DNA of 64,000 nucleotides from CAYFLR01 sp964343805 (GCA_964343805.1 CAYFLR010000020.1:22584-86583); one strand, 5' to 3'. Positions 44,229 through 54,008 are shown, numbered from the stretch's first letter. Made by a program: numbers and translations. Notes: a model not told the origin generated them from the sequence alone.

Positions 44229-46232
44229 ATGAAAACAAACCATTTTTCCACCGGTAAAACCTTTCTAAGAGGAATTCTTCTACTGGCGGGTCTCTTCTTT
44301 TTCTGGCTGAGCTTTACCTCCTGTGGTGAAAACTCTGAAGTGACATCCGTTACTTTAACTGAAGGAATCCGGATGAAAATTCTAAATCAACATCTGGTGG
44401 ACTATGAAGACAGTATGCTGCTTTTTCAAAGGAGTTATGAACGGGCCGTGGATGGGGATGTAAAAACCAATGTGCCTTATGGTGACTCATTCACTGCTGA
44501 GCTGTGGAATGTTCAAATGGATGATAAAGGGACCTTGGCAATTGGTCTTCTGTATCAAAAGTTAATAACCCCTATGATTAAGTTTTGTACCGGTATTATG
44601 GTGCCTGAGTGTAGCAGTTTTAATAAGATTCAGAGTATCATTGAGGATGATCCTAAAGCAGCAGAATTTCCTGTGGGGGTCAGTTATAAAACTAAGTTTA
44701 AGGTGCTTTCCTCATTAGCTGAAATAGTTGGGACTTTTGCTGGGAGTGGCAAAACAGAAGCCGAAGTGTTAGGGCAAAATAATAGTAATCAAAATGGTAA
44801 TTCCAACCAAAATACCAATACTAACTTAGATAATTCCAACAACAGTAATGACTCTTTTGAGCCCGCGGTTTCCCTTTCCAAAATCAAAGAAATATTAAAT
44901 CAAATTGATGCTTATCAGCCGGGAAAAAACCCATCCAATGCAGTGGTTTTTCTATCTAAGTTAGCTGAAGTTGCTTTAGTTCCAGGTAAAGAAGGTCAGC
45001 CTAATATGGACCTATTGGCTAACTATAATTCCATTGAAAACGAGTATGGAGTTCCTAATGCCTTTTTAGGATATTTATTGCAAAGTGCAGGGGGAGTATA
45101 CGCTATCACTTCCTATGATTATTTAATCAGTCACTGTCCTGCTATCCAAACAGCGGTGAACAAATTCTTACTTGGAACCCAAGGAGCTAATTCGGGTGAT
45201 GATTTCGTTCCAAGAGATGGAGAGTTTTATCCACTGGCCGGGATTAATCTGCAGGAGCTGTGTATCGAGAATGATTCCATGCCCAAGGTGACCTTTCTTA
45301 ATCAGAAAATCAAAGGTAACTTGGTAAAAATCTCTCTTTTAGGCTTTGGCTCAACTGTTCGCGGTAAAGAAGGAAAAGGTGCTAATCCCATGGGTTATGT
45401 GATCCTTTCATTAGGAGATACGGACACCGTTTTAGAACCGCTTTTGAACAATGAAGAGAAAGCCTTCCATCGAAACAGTTTATTTTATGGATCGGTTAAG
45501 CAGGTGGACTACCCGATTATGCAATACTTTTTAGTCAAAGGTGATATTACTACCGAAAATGAGAATCTGCCTCTATTTGGTCATCCATTTATCGCCAATC
45601 AACAGAGCATTGAAATGGTCTATCATGAAGATAATTTTGTCTATGAGATCCTAGGAAGCCCAAGCTTGATTCAAGGGTCAGGACTTATTTTTGAAGAGAA
45701 AGAGGGCGAGATCATTAATCGAGGTATTGGAGCCCTGCATTTTAAATTTTCCTCTTTCGCTAAAGGAGAGCAGCCCAAATATGTCATTTCCAGTAATATT
45801 GTGGCAGACCGACTCAGCCTCATGTTAGGGAAACCAGATATTATTAAGAAGATGCCAGTAGAAGTTCAGGAAGAGGTTAAACGGCAATTTACTGAACTCA
45901 ATGCCGGGCAGCAGCTAACTGTTAATCCGGAAAAGATTGTTGCTCCTAAAGCAGATGTAGAAAAAACAGTTTCGACTCCCCCCGCCAAAGAGGGGGCTAG
46001 TGATGGGGATGTTCCTCCTCCGGAGGGAATCTATCAAAAGAATGTAAATCCTCCGGTCACTGCAAAAGCGACTAAAAAAGTAGCTCAAGGCCCCAATCCA
46101 GTAGTGGATGGTAAAGGTCCCTTTGGATGCTCTATTTCCCAAAATGGAAAGGGTAATGGGTCATTCCTGTTAATTATGCTGGTATTTTTTACTTTATTGG
46201 CAGTAAGAAAGAAAGCCGGATCGGAATTATAA
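44229..46232 (+). CDS. Lipoprotein with C-terminal Gly-Cys-Ser-Ile transmembrane tail, paralogue of 25416-27623
   Basis: The signal ends Phe-Thr-Ser-Cys. The body contains an Asn/Gln-rich low-complexity segment (about residues 180-215). A region with Pro-Asn-Ala-Phe-Leu-Gly-Tyr and Gly-Tyr-Val-Ile-Leu-Ser-Leu matches the protein at 25416-27623. A Pro/Lys-rich linker precedes Gly-Cys-Ser-Ile (Cys 634), a hydrophobic run and a basic Arg-Lys-Lys end. This is the cleanest example of the tail in the window. Function unknown; the tail suggests a sorted, probably surface-exposed lipoprotein. AAAGGA precedes the start. It converges with the next gene, overlapping by 6 bases. Confidence 0.87.
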   Translation: MKTNHFSTGKTFLRGILLLAGLFFFWLSFTSCGENSEVTSVTLTEGIRMKILNQHLVDYEDSMLLFQRSYERAVDGDVKTNVPYGDSFTAELWNVQMDDKGTLAIGLLYQKLITPMIKFCTGIMVPECSSFNKIQSIIEDDPKAAEFPVGVSYKTKFKVLSSLAEIVGTFAGSGKTEAEVLGQNNSNQNGNSNQNTNTNLDNSNNSNDSFEPAVSLSKIKEILNQIDAYQPGKNPSNAVVFLSKLAEVALVPGKEGQPNMDLLANYNSIENEYGVPNAFLGYLLQSAGGVYAITSYDYLISHCPAIQTAVNKFLLGTQGANSGDDFVPRDGEFYPLAGINLQELCIENDSMPKVTFLNQKIKGNLVKISLLGFGSTVRGKEGKGANPMGYVILSLGDTDTVLEPLLNNEEKAFHRNSLFYGSVKQVDYPIMQYFLVKGDITTENENLPLFGHPFIANQQSIEMVYHEDNFVYEILGSPSLIQGSGLIFEEKEGEIINRGIGALHFKFSSFAKGEQPKYVISSNIVADRLSLMLGKPDIIKKMPVEVQEEVKRQFTELNAGQQLTVNPEKIVAPKADVEKTVSTPPAKEGASDGDVPPPEGIYQKNVNPPVTAKATKKVAQGPNPVVDGKGPFGCSISQNGKGNGSFLLIMLVFFTLLAVRKKAGSEL

Positions 46233-47960
46233 AGCCTCTTCTTCTTTACGATGGGGAAGGTTCTTTCTCATGTTCCATAAGAGTTTACTGATGTAAGGTC
46301 TTCTTTGCTCACCGGTAGTTACCATCAGCAGCTTAGTAATTTTTAGATTTTTCGAGTCAGAAAAGAGAAGAATCAACATCTCTTTAATCATATCGGTATC
46401 CAGGGTAATATAGTTGTCCGTACCCACCGATTGTTGAACTCCTTTTTTCTCCCACCAGGAAAAGGGGTGGTCTTTATAGTCTGGTAAGCGACCAGTTAGT
46501 TTTATGTTGGAAGAAGGGAGGGAAGTTAAACCGACTCTTTTATAAATCATTCGATTCAGTACGTCGTGTTGATAGTGCTCTATCTCACGGGCGGTATTTA
46601 GTTTTACCTTGGCAAATTGACTGATCTCACGAGGAGAGAGTTTTTCCCCTTCAAGGATTTTTTTACAGATAGCCTGTTGGTTACCCCATTCCATATCTTT
46701 AAGCTCTCTGGTTTCAATCCGGCCAGGTTTTAAGTGAATACCTTGCTTATTCCACATCAGAATTCGTTCGAAAAGGCTGTGAAAGTAATAATTGGGATTG
46801 ATACCTAGGCTTATCCCGTGTTCTAAAGTGTCCACATGCCAAATATTCAGTGCATTATCAACGGCTTGTACACCCAGTCGGAGAGTATTCCAAATCTCTC
46901 CATGATGACTACGAATACAGATACCATTATCTTGCAGCTTCCGAAATCCCTCTTGCATTTCGAGAAAGTGTGATTTCTTGTATAAGTTCTTTTCATTTCC
47001 CACAGTGTCTACATCGCAAACAAAGGGTTTGAGTTCAGGATGTTTTTTGAGTATGGCAAGGATGAAATTAACCTGATCTAAAAAGTCTTCCCCTTTGGTT
47101 TTAAAGCGTTCTGCATTAAAGAAGTTGGGCTCTTTTCTAAAAGAGGGTGAAAGCACAAAGTTAAAATCAGGGTGTTCGTCATGGAATCTTTTAAACCCTT
47201 CGTAAAGTCCGAGCAGAACATCTTCAGGTTTTAACCCCTCAATGCCTGGAATGGAATCCGCTTTAATATTTGCCACCCGAGAGAGGGTGAACTTGAGACG
47301 AACTTGACCCACATTAAAATTATTATAGAGAGTAGTGGCCATATGGTAAGCCGCCTCCACATGAGCGGCTCGATCGGTCAAGATAAGTTTTGGTAGTGTC
47401 AAAATACGTAAATAACGATCGAAATTTGAGAAGTGAGCTCCCTTTCGCTTATTCTCTCTGGTAAAGGGGTCATCCAAAATAGGGGTTGAGGACTGTATGT
47501 CAGTTTCTTGAAGGCGGATCAAATGGTCCACATCTTCTATGTCTTTGATAGGTAGGCTTTTAGGTCCATATATATCAACAATCTTTTGTTCATAGATGGC
47601 TTTATTGGGTCCCTCTAGGAGTTTTTTCAGCCGAGGATAGATAAATTCAGCATTGAGTGATCCAGTAAGGTGGCTGTGTTCTTCTTTATACTTCAATGGG
47701 AATGAATTAAAAAAGCGATAAAGAGCGTGGGATACCGGGTGATCCAGTAGAGTTTCCATTTCCACAATATCCTGCTGATAGGTGGACAGCAGTTGGCGAA
47801 ACTCTACAATCAATCTGTGGATTGGCAGGTTTCTGCGAATAAGATAACTGGCAGATGCTAGCTCTAAGGTTTCTTGGATAGATATCCCATTGGTTTCACT
47901 AATGATTTGTGTGAGATATCCCGTTAAGTCTTTTATTAATTTTTGATCTCGTCTACTCAT
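46227..47960 (-). CDS. Adenosine-deaminase-superfamily metallohydrolase
   Basis: The 577-residue protein carries the adenosine/AMP deaminase motif set in order: His-Ser-His-Leu-Thr-Gly-Ser-Leu near residue 95 (metal HxH), Ser-His-His-Gly-Glu near 350 (HAGE position, catalytic Glu), Leu-Glu-His-Gly-Ile near 378 (metal His) and Gly-Thr-Asp-Asn-Tyr near 515 (metal/catalytic Asp). It is longer than typical adenosine deaminase (about 330-350), with extra N-terminal residues. Deamination of adenosine, AMP or a related purine is likely; the motif variants make the exact substrate uncertain. It has no signal peptide. Confidence 0.78.
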   Translation of the reverse strand: MSRRDQKLIKDLTGYLTQIISETNGISIQETLELASASYLIRRNLPIHRLIVEFRQLLSTYQQDIVEMETLLDHPVSHALYRFFNSFPLKYKEEHSHLTGSLNAEFIYPRLKKLLEGPNKAIYEQKIVDIYGPKSLPIKDIEDVDHLIRLQETDIQSSTPILDDPFTRENKRKGAHFSNFDRYLRILTLPKLILTDRAAHVEAAYHMATTLYNNFNVGQVRLKFTLSRVANIKADSIPGIEGLKPEDVLLGLYEGFKRFHDEHPDFNFVLSPSFRKEPNFFNAERFKTKGEDFLDQVNFILAILKKHPELKPFVCDVDTVGNEKNLYKKSHFLEMQEGFRKLQDNGICIRSHHGEIWNTLRLGVQAVDNALNIWHVDTLEHGISLGINPNYYFHSLFERILMWNKQGIHLKPGRIETRELKDMEWGNQQAICKKILEGEKLSPREISQFAKVKLNTAREIEHYQHDVLNRMIYKRVGLTSLPSSNIKLTGRLPDYKDHPFSWWEKKGVQQSVGTDNYITLDTDMIKEMLILLFSDSKNLKITKLLMVTTGEQRRPYISKLLWNMRKNLPHRKEEEAL

Positions 47961-48050
47961 TCGATGCTATATATATGAAATTAGTATAAAATGCAACAAG
48001 ATTTATGTAAAATTATAAAAATTATATATTCATTATTAAATATAGATTGG

Positions 48051-48506
48051 CTATCTTAAAAACTTTTTATGTAACCATCCCCACTTATTTTGTGCCCAAG
48101 CAATTTTTCTCCATTGGTTTTTGGTGCCAATAACCTTGACAGGAGTCCATTTTTTGAGTTTGTGATGGCGTATTCTGGCGTAACCTGTTCCCGGTCCTTT
48201 TCTAATGCGAAAGGAGCGGGTACGGATGGTTTTACATCGGATATCCTTGGAAAGATGTTGGCTTGCTATAAAATGGCGATAACCAAAAATATCTTCAATT
48301 TCTACCCATCCCTTTTTTCGGGAGACTTGCTTGACGGGGGTATACTTTTTTGCAATTTCAGTGGTATGGGATTTCAAAGAAGGCCCCGCCTTAAGAGGGG
48401 CCTCTTTATTGATACATAGAGCTTGTAGTAAGGGGGAATAGGATATGAGCACGACTCCCAACAGGAGAAGGCTTTTTTTGCTACTCTTCCAATAACCCTG
48501 ATTCAT
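48051..48506 (-). CDS. Secreted protein with two SH3b domains
   Basis: From ATG 48506 the product has a signal peptide (about 1-30). Two bacterial SH3-like domains of about 60 residues follow: each shows an Ala/Lys-Ala-Gly-Pro or Arg-Lys-Gly-Pro-Gly turn and a Lys-Lys-Gly-Trp-Val-Glu or Lys-Trp-Gly-Trp-Leu core. SH3b domains bind peptidoglycan or peptides, so a periplasmic wall-associated role is likely. A longer frame begins at TTG 48524. Confidence 0.8.
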   Translation of the reverse strand: MNQGYWKSSKKSLLLLGVVLISYSPLLQALCINKEAPLKAGPSLKSHTTEIAKKYTPVKQVSRKKGWVEIEDIFGYRHFIASQHLSKDIRCKTIRTRSFRIRKGPGTGYARIRHHKLKKWTPVKVIGTKNQWRKIAWAQNKWGWLHKKFLR

Positions 48507-48646
48507 TTCTTTAAAATTGTACAATTTCGCTCCAGTTTGCAGTGGGCAATGAAATATTATTAGGTATAATGATTTACTTTGAAAATCTACCGTAAAAATG
48601 AGTGAGAGTCTATACGAGAATTTAGCTATAACAAGAAGGATTTTTC

Positions 48647-50013
48647 ATGTTAATTATGCCCGACAAGTCTTTTGAGCTGCGAGATCCCATCCACAAGAGT
48701 ATCTGGTTTAGTGAATTAGAGAGTTCGCTCATTGATCACCCCATTATGCAACGACTGCGTTTTATTAGTCAGTTAGGATTTGTGGATAGAGCTTATCCGG
48801 GTGCCACCCATTCTCGTTTTCTTCACTCCTTAGGTGTGATGCATTTGGCTGGTCGCATCTTTCGACATATTGTTAATAGTCGTCCCAACTTTTTTGCCAA
48901 ACGTTTTACCCAAGATGAGGTGGATTATTTGTACCGGGTGATTCGAATGGGGGGATTACTTCATGATGTGGGTCACGCTCCATTTAGCCACAGCTTTGAG
49001 AGCATGATGCCCGAGCGTTCTCATCTATCTATTCCTAAGTCTTGGTACAATCACTATGATGGTGAACGAATGGCCTCTCATGAGGATTTTAGTGTCTGGC
49101 TGATTTATGAAGCCTTAGTTAAAAAAGATGGTATTTTAAAGGAACCAGAGGCGCAAGATATTTGTGCTCTCATAAATCACAATATCAGACCATCTAAATC
49201 ATTTATTAAAAAATTCGCTAAATCCGGCATCTTCTCAATGATGTCAAATATTATCTCTGGTGAGGTGGATGCGGATCGCATGGACTATCTCCTGCGTGAT
49301 AGTTACTTTGCTGGCGTGACTTATGGGACTTTTGATTTAGATCGAGTCGTTGGCAGTTTGTCAGCACTAGATCAAGAGGGTATCAAACTCTCAATTGATC
49401 AAAATGCCATCTACACTTTTGAGGATTTTTTACTGGCTCGCTATCATATGTTTTTGCAGGTGTACTTTCACAAAACCCCTCTGTGTTTTGACTATTATCT
49501 TAAAAGAGCCATTGTTGAAAAAGAATTAGAGGTGAAGGTTGAAGGGGATTTAGACTCTTACCTCGCTCTTAATGATTCTGCCTTATGGAAACAAATCCAT
49601 CAACATCATGACCGGTTCTGGATTAATAAAATTTATCGTCGACAACCGGCTAAACTGATACGAAGTTTTAATACTGATACTCCTGAAGAAACGAATATGA
49701 TTGTGGACTCCTGGCAAATTAAACTTCGAGATGAAGGCTGTAAGCCCTTTATTGTCCGGGCTTCTCAATATTTAAGTCGTCTAGAATATCAAGAGTATAC
49801 CCCCGCCGTTCCTACCGGAGAAAGTGCTCTCTATGTGATCAAACGATCCTTCGGGCGAAAAACTCTCGAGCCCNNNNNNNNNNTAAACTAATTAAACGCT
49901 ACAATGAGCAAATACATATGATCAATTTATATAGCCTTCCGGAGGATAAAGAGAGAGTTTTAAAACTTATCAAATCGTTTGGCGAAGACGCGGACCACCC
50001 AGACTTTTTTTAA
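48647..50013 (+). CDS. HD-domain phosphohydrolase (COG1078/SpoIIE-neighbour type), split by N gap
   Basis: The protein has the set of metal ligands of HD phosphohydrolases: Thr-His-Ser-Arg-Phe-Leu-His near residue 60, Leu-Leu-His-Asp-Val-Gly-His near 105 and Val-Asp-Ala-Asp-Arg-Met-Asp-Tyr near 205. It belongs with dGTPase-like enzymes of nucleotide metabolism. The N gap at 49874-49883 breaks the frame; after it, translation resumes in another frame with Lys-Leu-Ile-Lys-Arg-Tyr-Asn and ends in Asp-Phe-Phe at 50013, fitting a C-terminus of this gene. Ribosome site GAAGGA lies 7 bases before ATG 48647. Confidence 0.88.
49874..49883. other. Assembly gap (10 N) inside the HD-domain gene
   Basis: Ten N residues of placeholder length; the coding frame differs on the two sides. 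Confidence 0.97.
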
Positions 50014-50097
50014 ACGAGATACATACATAAATTGGGGAGTATTTGTGCGAGACTCATAAATAATTTCTTAAAAACTATTAATAAAACGATGAAATTT

Positions 50098-50106
50098 TGA
50101 TATGAT
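50098..50106 (+). promoter_or_regulatory. Extended -10 promoter element before the STAS gene
   Basis: TG-A-TATGAT at 50098-50106 matches an extended -10 (TGnTATAAT). It lies 55 bases before the start at 50162. No good -35 box is visible, as is common with extended -10 promoters. Confidence 0.4.
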
Positions 50107-50161
50107 AGCAAAGTGCCCGTTTTATGGAATCTATCTTTCAGCATAAGGGAGAAAAGAAAAG

Positions 50162-50626
50162 ATGACAACTGAAGTGATTGAGATAGAAATTAAAGATAAC
50201 ATCTTTTATGTCCATGGTCCCATTACAGAAAAAGCAGAGCTTAGCGCTTTTCAAAACTCCACTTTAGATCCCGTGATCATTGATTTGAGCGATGTATCTC
50301 GTATGAACTCCTATGGAATCAAAAAATGGATTGAAATGTTAGGGCAGATAGAGGGGCGTAAAATAACTTACCGCAACTGCCCTGTGTTTATTGTTGACCA
50401 ACTCAATATTGTATCAATGTTACGTGAAGGTGTGGCAGTAGAATCATTCTATGCTCCTTTCTACTGTGAGTCTTGTGATAGTGATGAAACTTTTCTTCTC
50501 ATCACAGCAGATGTTGATGAAGATGATGCGGTGGAAGGTCTGAATGAAAAATATCAATGCACTCAATGCTCTAACTTCTGTGAGTTTGGAGATGACGAAG
50601 AGTATTTTGACTTTCTAATTCCCTAA
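50162..50626 (+). CDS. STAS-domain protein with C-terminal cysteine cluster
   Basis: Residues about 1-100 resemble a STAS fold like MlaB or anti-sigma antagonists, with Val-Ile-Ile-Asp-Leu-Ser-Asp-Val-Ser-Arg-Met-Asn-Ser-Tyr-Gly around the usual phosphorylatable Ser. Residues about 100-154 add Cys-Glu-Ser-Cys and Cys-Thr-Gln-Cys-Ser-Asn-Phe-Cys, likely a zinc ribbon. The pairing is uncommon. No lipid-transport or sigma partner genes flank it, so the partner is unknown. It ends overlapping rarA by 4 bases (convergent). Confidence 0.72.
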   Translation: MTTEVIEIEIKDNIFYVHGPITEKAELSAFQNSTLDPVIIDLSDVSRMNSYGIKKWIEMLGQIEGRKITYRNCPVFIVDQLNIVSMLREGVAVESFYAPFYCESCDSDETFLLITADVDEDDAVEGLNEKYQCTQCSNFCEFGDDEEYFDFLIP

Positions 50627-51909
50627 TCTTCCACTCTGGTTCTCATTTTTTTCCAATAATTCACTCTTTTTAAAATCTCTCTTTCAAAACCTTGTTCTTT
50701 TGGTGTGTAGTATTGTTCGCGTTTCATTTTATCAGGGAAGCAGTTTTGACCAGAGCATCCCCCCTCTACATCATGGTCATATACATAACCTTTGCCGTAC
50801 CCTATATCTTTCATCAGGGCAGTAGGGGCGTTAAGAATATGTTTGGGAGGGGTAAGAGAAGAGTTGTTTTTAGCGGATTGCATGGCTTTTTTATAAGCGA
50901 TGTAGGCTGTATTAGATTTAGGAGCTGTACTTAGATATATGAGGCATTGTGCAAGGGCAAGTTCTCCTTCTGGTGAACCCAACCGCTTGTATGTATCCCA
51001 AGCTGTATTTGCTTGAATGATACTTCCTGGATCAGCTAACCCGATATCTTCCACTGCCATTCTGACCATTCTACGGGCAATATAATTAGGGTCTTCACCA
51101 CTATCAATCATTCTACTAAACCAATAGAGGGCTGCATCCGTATCTGAACTACGGACTGATTTATGAAGGGCGCTAATTAAATTATAATGATTGTCTTGTC
51201 CTTTATCATAAAGCGGGGCTTTTTTCTGTAGGAATTGAGTGAGCTCCTGGGGTTTTAGAATTTGATCGCTATCTTGAAGTAAAAGAGATTCGATAAGATT
51301 AAGTAAGTATCTTCCGTCACCATCTGCCATTTGAATCAGCATTTCTTTAGCTTTCTTGTTGATGGGAAGGGGGTGGTACTTATTTTCCACCTTGTCAATC
51401 AGCTGTTGCAAGGCGACTTCATCGAGGGGGTTTAATTGGAAAACTTGACATCTTGAGAGGAGGGCTGAGTTCAGTTCAAATGAAGGATTCTCTGTAGTGG
51501 CACCTACTAAAATAATGGTGCCATCTTCCATATAAGGTAAAAAAGCATCCTGCTGGGCTCGATTAAATCGATGTATTTCATCTATAAAGAGGAGAGTTGT
51601 AATACCCTCTGTCAGGTCCATTTTTGCTGTGTGAAAGACTTGTCGAAGGTCCTTTACGCCAGAAAAAACAGCAGATAGAGGGTGAAAAGCGATGCTGGTT
51701 TTCTGGGCTAACAAACGAGCGAGAGTGGTTTTCCCACACCCAGGAGGACCCCACAGAATCATGGAGGATAGCTGCCCTGTATTCAGCATTTGGCCAATGG
51801 GACCACCTTCACTAATAAGGTGATCTTGTCCAACCACTTGATTTAAGGATTGGGGGCGTAATTTCTCTGCTAAGGGAGATTTTAAATTTTTGGAATTAAA
51901 GTCTAGCAT
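50623..51909 (-). CDS. rarA: Replication-associated recombination ATPase RarA (MgsA)
   Basis: This AAA+ clamp-loader relative has Gly-Pro-Pro-Gly-Cys-Gly-Lys-Thr (Walker A, about residue 45), Phe-Ile-Asp-Glu-Ile-His-Arg-Phe-Asn (Walker B, about 100) and Val-Gly-Ala-Thr-Thr-Glu-Asn-Pro (sensor 1). The C-terminal tetramerisation domain has Ser-Asp-Thr-Asp-Ala-Ala-Leu-Tyr-Trp. It acts at stalled forks. I chose ATG 51909 (N-terminus Met-Leu-Asp-Phe, as in other RarA); a GTG at 51951 would overlap the upstream gene. Confidence 0.95.
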   Translation of the reverse strand: MLDFNSKNLKSPLAEKLRPQSLNQVVGQDHLISEGGPIGQMLNTGQLSSMILWGPPGCGKTTLARLLAQKTSIAFHPLSAVFSGVKDLRQVFHTAKMDLTEGITTLLFIDEIHRFNRAQQDAFLPYMEDGTIILVGATTENPSFELNSALLSRCQVFQLNPLDEVALQQLIDKVENKYHPLPINKKAKEMLIQMADGDGRYLLNLIESLLLQDSDQILKPQELTQFLQKKAPLYDKGQDNHYNLISALHKSVRSSDTDAALYWFSRMIDSGEDPNYIARRMVRMAVEDIGLADPGSIIQANTAWDTYKRLGSPEGELALAQCLIYLSTAPKSNTAYIAYKKAMQSAKNNSSLTPPKHILNAPTALMKDIGYGKGYVYDHDVEGGCSGQNCFPDKMKREQYYTPKEQGFEREILKRVNYWKKMRTRVED

Positions 51910-51931
51910 ACTGGCTAAGGGATCGTCAGGG

Positions 51932-53086
51932 TTACAATTTCTTCCCCGCACTGTTTAACACAAAACCAAATAGTTGGCCATATTGATCTTGGATTAAAAG
52001 GATTTCTTGATAGCAGGACTCCCCCTCATTCCATCCGGTAAAGAGATAGGAGTTGGTCACTCCTTTGGCAAAGAATTGTTTTTTTAAAGTAGCTAGCCTC
52101 GGATGCGAGGAAAATTTGTTTTCCAACGAGTTTAGAAAATCTTCAAGTGCGTAGTCTCCAGTGGCTTGCAGTGGTACTTCAATTCCAAAGTGCTTTCTAG
52201 CGGCTCGGAGTTTAAAATCTCTACCCAGGGTCTTCGGAAAGAGAAATGGGTTGGAAGACTCTTTAAAATCTTCCACAAGAATTTGCCATGCTTCATAAAG
52301 CTGTTGCAGTTTTATACCTTGGGCATTAGGGGCTCGCTTTAAGAGCTCTTTTTGTCTGAGATGTTTTAAAAACACTTTCAATTCGTAGGGAAGACTCAGA
52401 TATTCATGAGTAAAAGATGACTTTAAAGTAAATTCTGAAAAATAATGTGAGGCCCATTTAAGAGCAAAATGAACCAGATTTTCAAGGGGGATCATCTCTT
52501 TATTTGACCATCTTAAGATTTGTTCCACCTCAGAACCTACTTTTTCCAGTTGCCAGGCATTGTGTAAAGTGAGTTCACTAAGTAATGGTACCACTTCAAG
52601 GTCTTTTTGCAGGCGGATGGTAAAATGATGGTGGTAGGCAGTGAGAATTTCTTTCAAGCTAAATTGGACCAAATTCTCAGGTTTAACTGGGGACATCTCC
52701 GGTAATTTCTCTTGCCAGTGATAATATCTGACCGAAGCATCAAGGTCCGTTACAATGGTGATAAGTTCTTGGTCTTTAATTGGATGGAGATGGGTGGGGG
52801 AGACATGGACTTTTTCCCCTAAGAGCATATGAAAATCGGTGGGGGAGATTTCACAGTGAACTTTATCTGGAATGAGACCCATAATCTCTTCTGTTTCGGG
52901 GTTGAACCAGTAGAGAATACATAATGTTGAATAGGTGGTATGCGAGGTTTTATCATAGTAGAGATCTTCAATAGATCCTAGAATTTCATTATGATCCTGC
53001 AGCTGGGGTTGAGCTAACACCATTGGGGTGAAAAGCACTTGCCAGAAAAAGAGCAGAGTTATGTAATGAATAGTTTGATGAATCAT
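51932..53086 (-). CDS. Secreted protein of unknown function
   Basis: A signal peptide (about 1-25, ending Val-Leu-Ala) precedes about 360 residues, mainly helical, with no motifs I recognise. It is divergent from the LysR gene (116 bases) and directly upstream of rarA on the same strand. A LysR-regulated status would be plausible from position only. Confidence 0.65.
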   Translation of the reverse strand: MIHQTIHYITLLFFWQVLFTPMVLAQPQLQDHNEILGSIEDLYYDKTSHTTYSTLCILYWFNPETEEIMGLIPDKVHCEISPTDFHMLLGEKVHVSPTHLHPIKDQELITIVTDLDASVRYYHWQEKLPEMSPVKPENLVQFSLKEILTAYHHHFTIRLQKDLEVVPLLSELTLHNAWQLEKVGSEVEQILRWSNKEMIPLENLVHFALKWASHYFSEFTLKSSFTHEYLSLPYELKVFLKHLRQKELLKRAPNAQGIKLQQLYEAWQILVEDFKESSNPFLFPKTLGRDFKLRAARKHFGIEVPLQATGDYALEDFLNSLENKFSSHPRLATLKKQFFAKGVTNSYLFTGWNEGESCYQEILLIQDQYGQLFGFVLNSAGKKL

Positions 53087-53202
53087 GAGCCCCCTCCATG
53101 ATCAAGATTATTCAACTGTGGAGAATATTGATAAAAGAATAGTATTTTAATGTAAAATATATTATTTGTATGTCGTTGATCTAATAATTATATGGGGAGA
53201 CA

Positions 53203-54000
53203 ATGGAATATAAATACCTAAAAGCATTTGCACTCACCGTCAAATACTCAAGTTTTACTAAGGCAGCCAAGCAACTCAGAATAGCTCAATCGGCAGTTAG
53301 CCGACAAATAAGACTGCTAGAAGAATCTATTGAAGAGCAGTTAATAATCCGTTCATCACGTAAATTGGTTTTAACCCCTCGAGGAAAAGAGCTCTATCAC
53401 CTGCTCTTTCGTTTTGAAGCTTTGACTTCCTCACTTTTTTCAAGAGAGGAGAGAAGGGAAGTTCGATTAGGGACCTTGCATGGTGTGCTAGAGAATTGGC
53501 TGGTGAATGTGATTTCAACTTATTGCCAAGATCATGATAATCCGGTGACGGTCACGGTGGATACTCCTGATGCTTTGCGGCGAGGAATGGAAGAGGGGCA
53601 ATATGATTTTATTTTGATTAATGAAGATATTCAAAATGACATTCTTTCTTCCGTAAAGCTTTTTGATGAGGAGTGGGTCTTAATTAGTAAAGAGGAAGTG
53701 GATCTTGCTAAAATCCAGGAATTGCCCTGGGTAGTTTACGCAAAAGATGACTTTCTTATGACTCACTTCAAACAACAATCTAAGCAAATTATCCGCATCA
53801 ACTCCATGACTGCTGTTCTTAAAATGGTAGGTAATGGAGTCGGAGTGGCGGCTCTTCCTTCCCACATGTTAGCAAAAGATGAGAAACTTTTTAGACACTC
53901 ATTGAAGGAATTAGATGCTTCTTCTGTCTATATTTCTATGCTCAACTACGAACAAATGCCAAAACATTTAAAAAGTTTCTATACCTACCTTACCCGATAA
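53203..54000 (+). CDS. LysR-family transcriptional regulator
   Basis: Residues 1-60 hold the winged helix-turn-helix with Ser-Phe-Thr-Lys-Ala-Ala-Lys-Gln-Leu and Gln-Ser-Ala-Val-Ser-Arg-Gln-Ile, followed by Thr-Pro-Arg-Gly-Lys. The effector-binding domain is shortened: 265 residues in total versus about 300 usual. LysR proteins commonly regulate the divergent gene, here the secreted protein at 51932-53086. Strong GGGGAGA ribosome site. Confidence 0.93.
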   Translation: MEYKYLKAFALTVKYSSFTKAAKQLRIAQSAVSRQIRLLEESIEEQLIIRSSRKLVLTPRGKELYHLLFRFEALTSSLFSREERREVRLGTLHGVLENWLVNVISTYCQDHDNPVTVTVDTPDALRRGMEEGQYDFILINEDIQNDILSSVKLFDEEWVLISKEEVDLAKIQELPWVVYAKDDFLMTHFKQQSKQIIRINSMTAVLKMVGNGVGVAALPSHMLAKDEKLFRHSLKELDASSVYISMLNYEQMPKHLKSFYTYLTR

Positions 54001-54008
54001 ATCTCACA

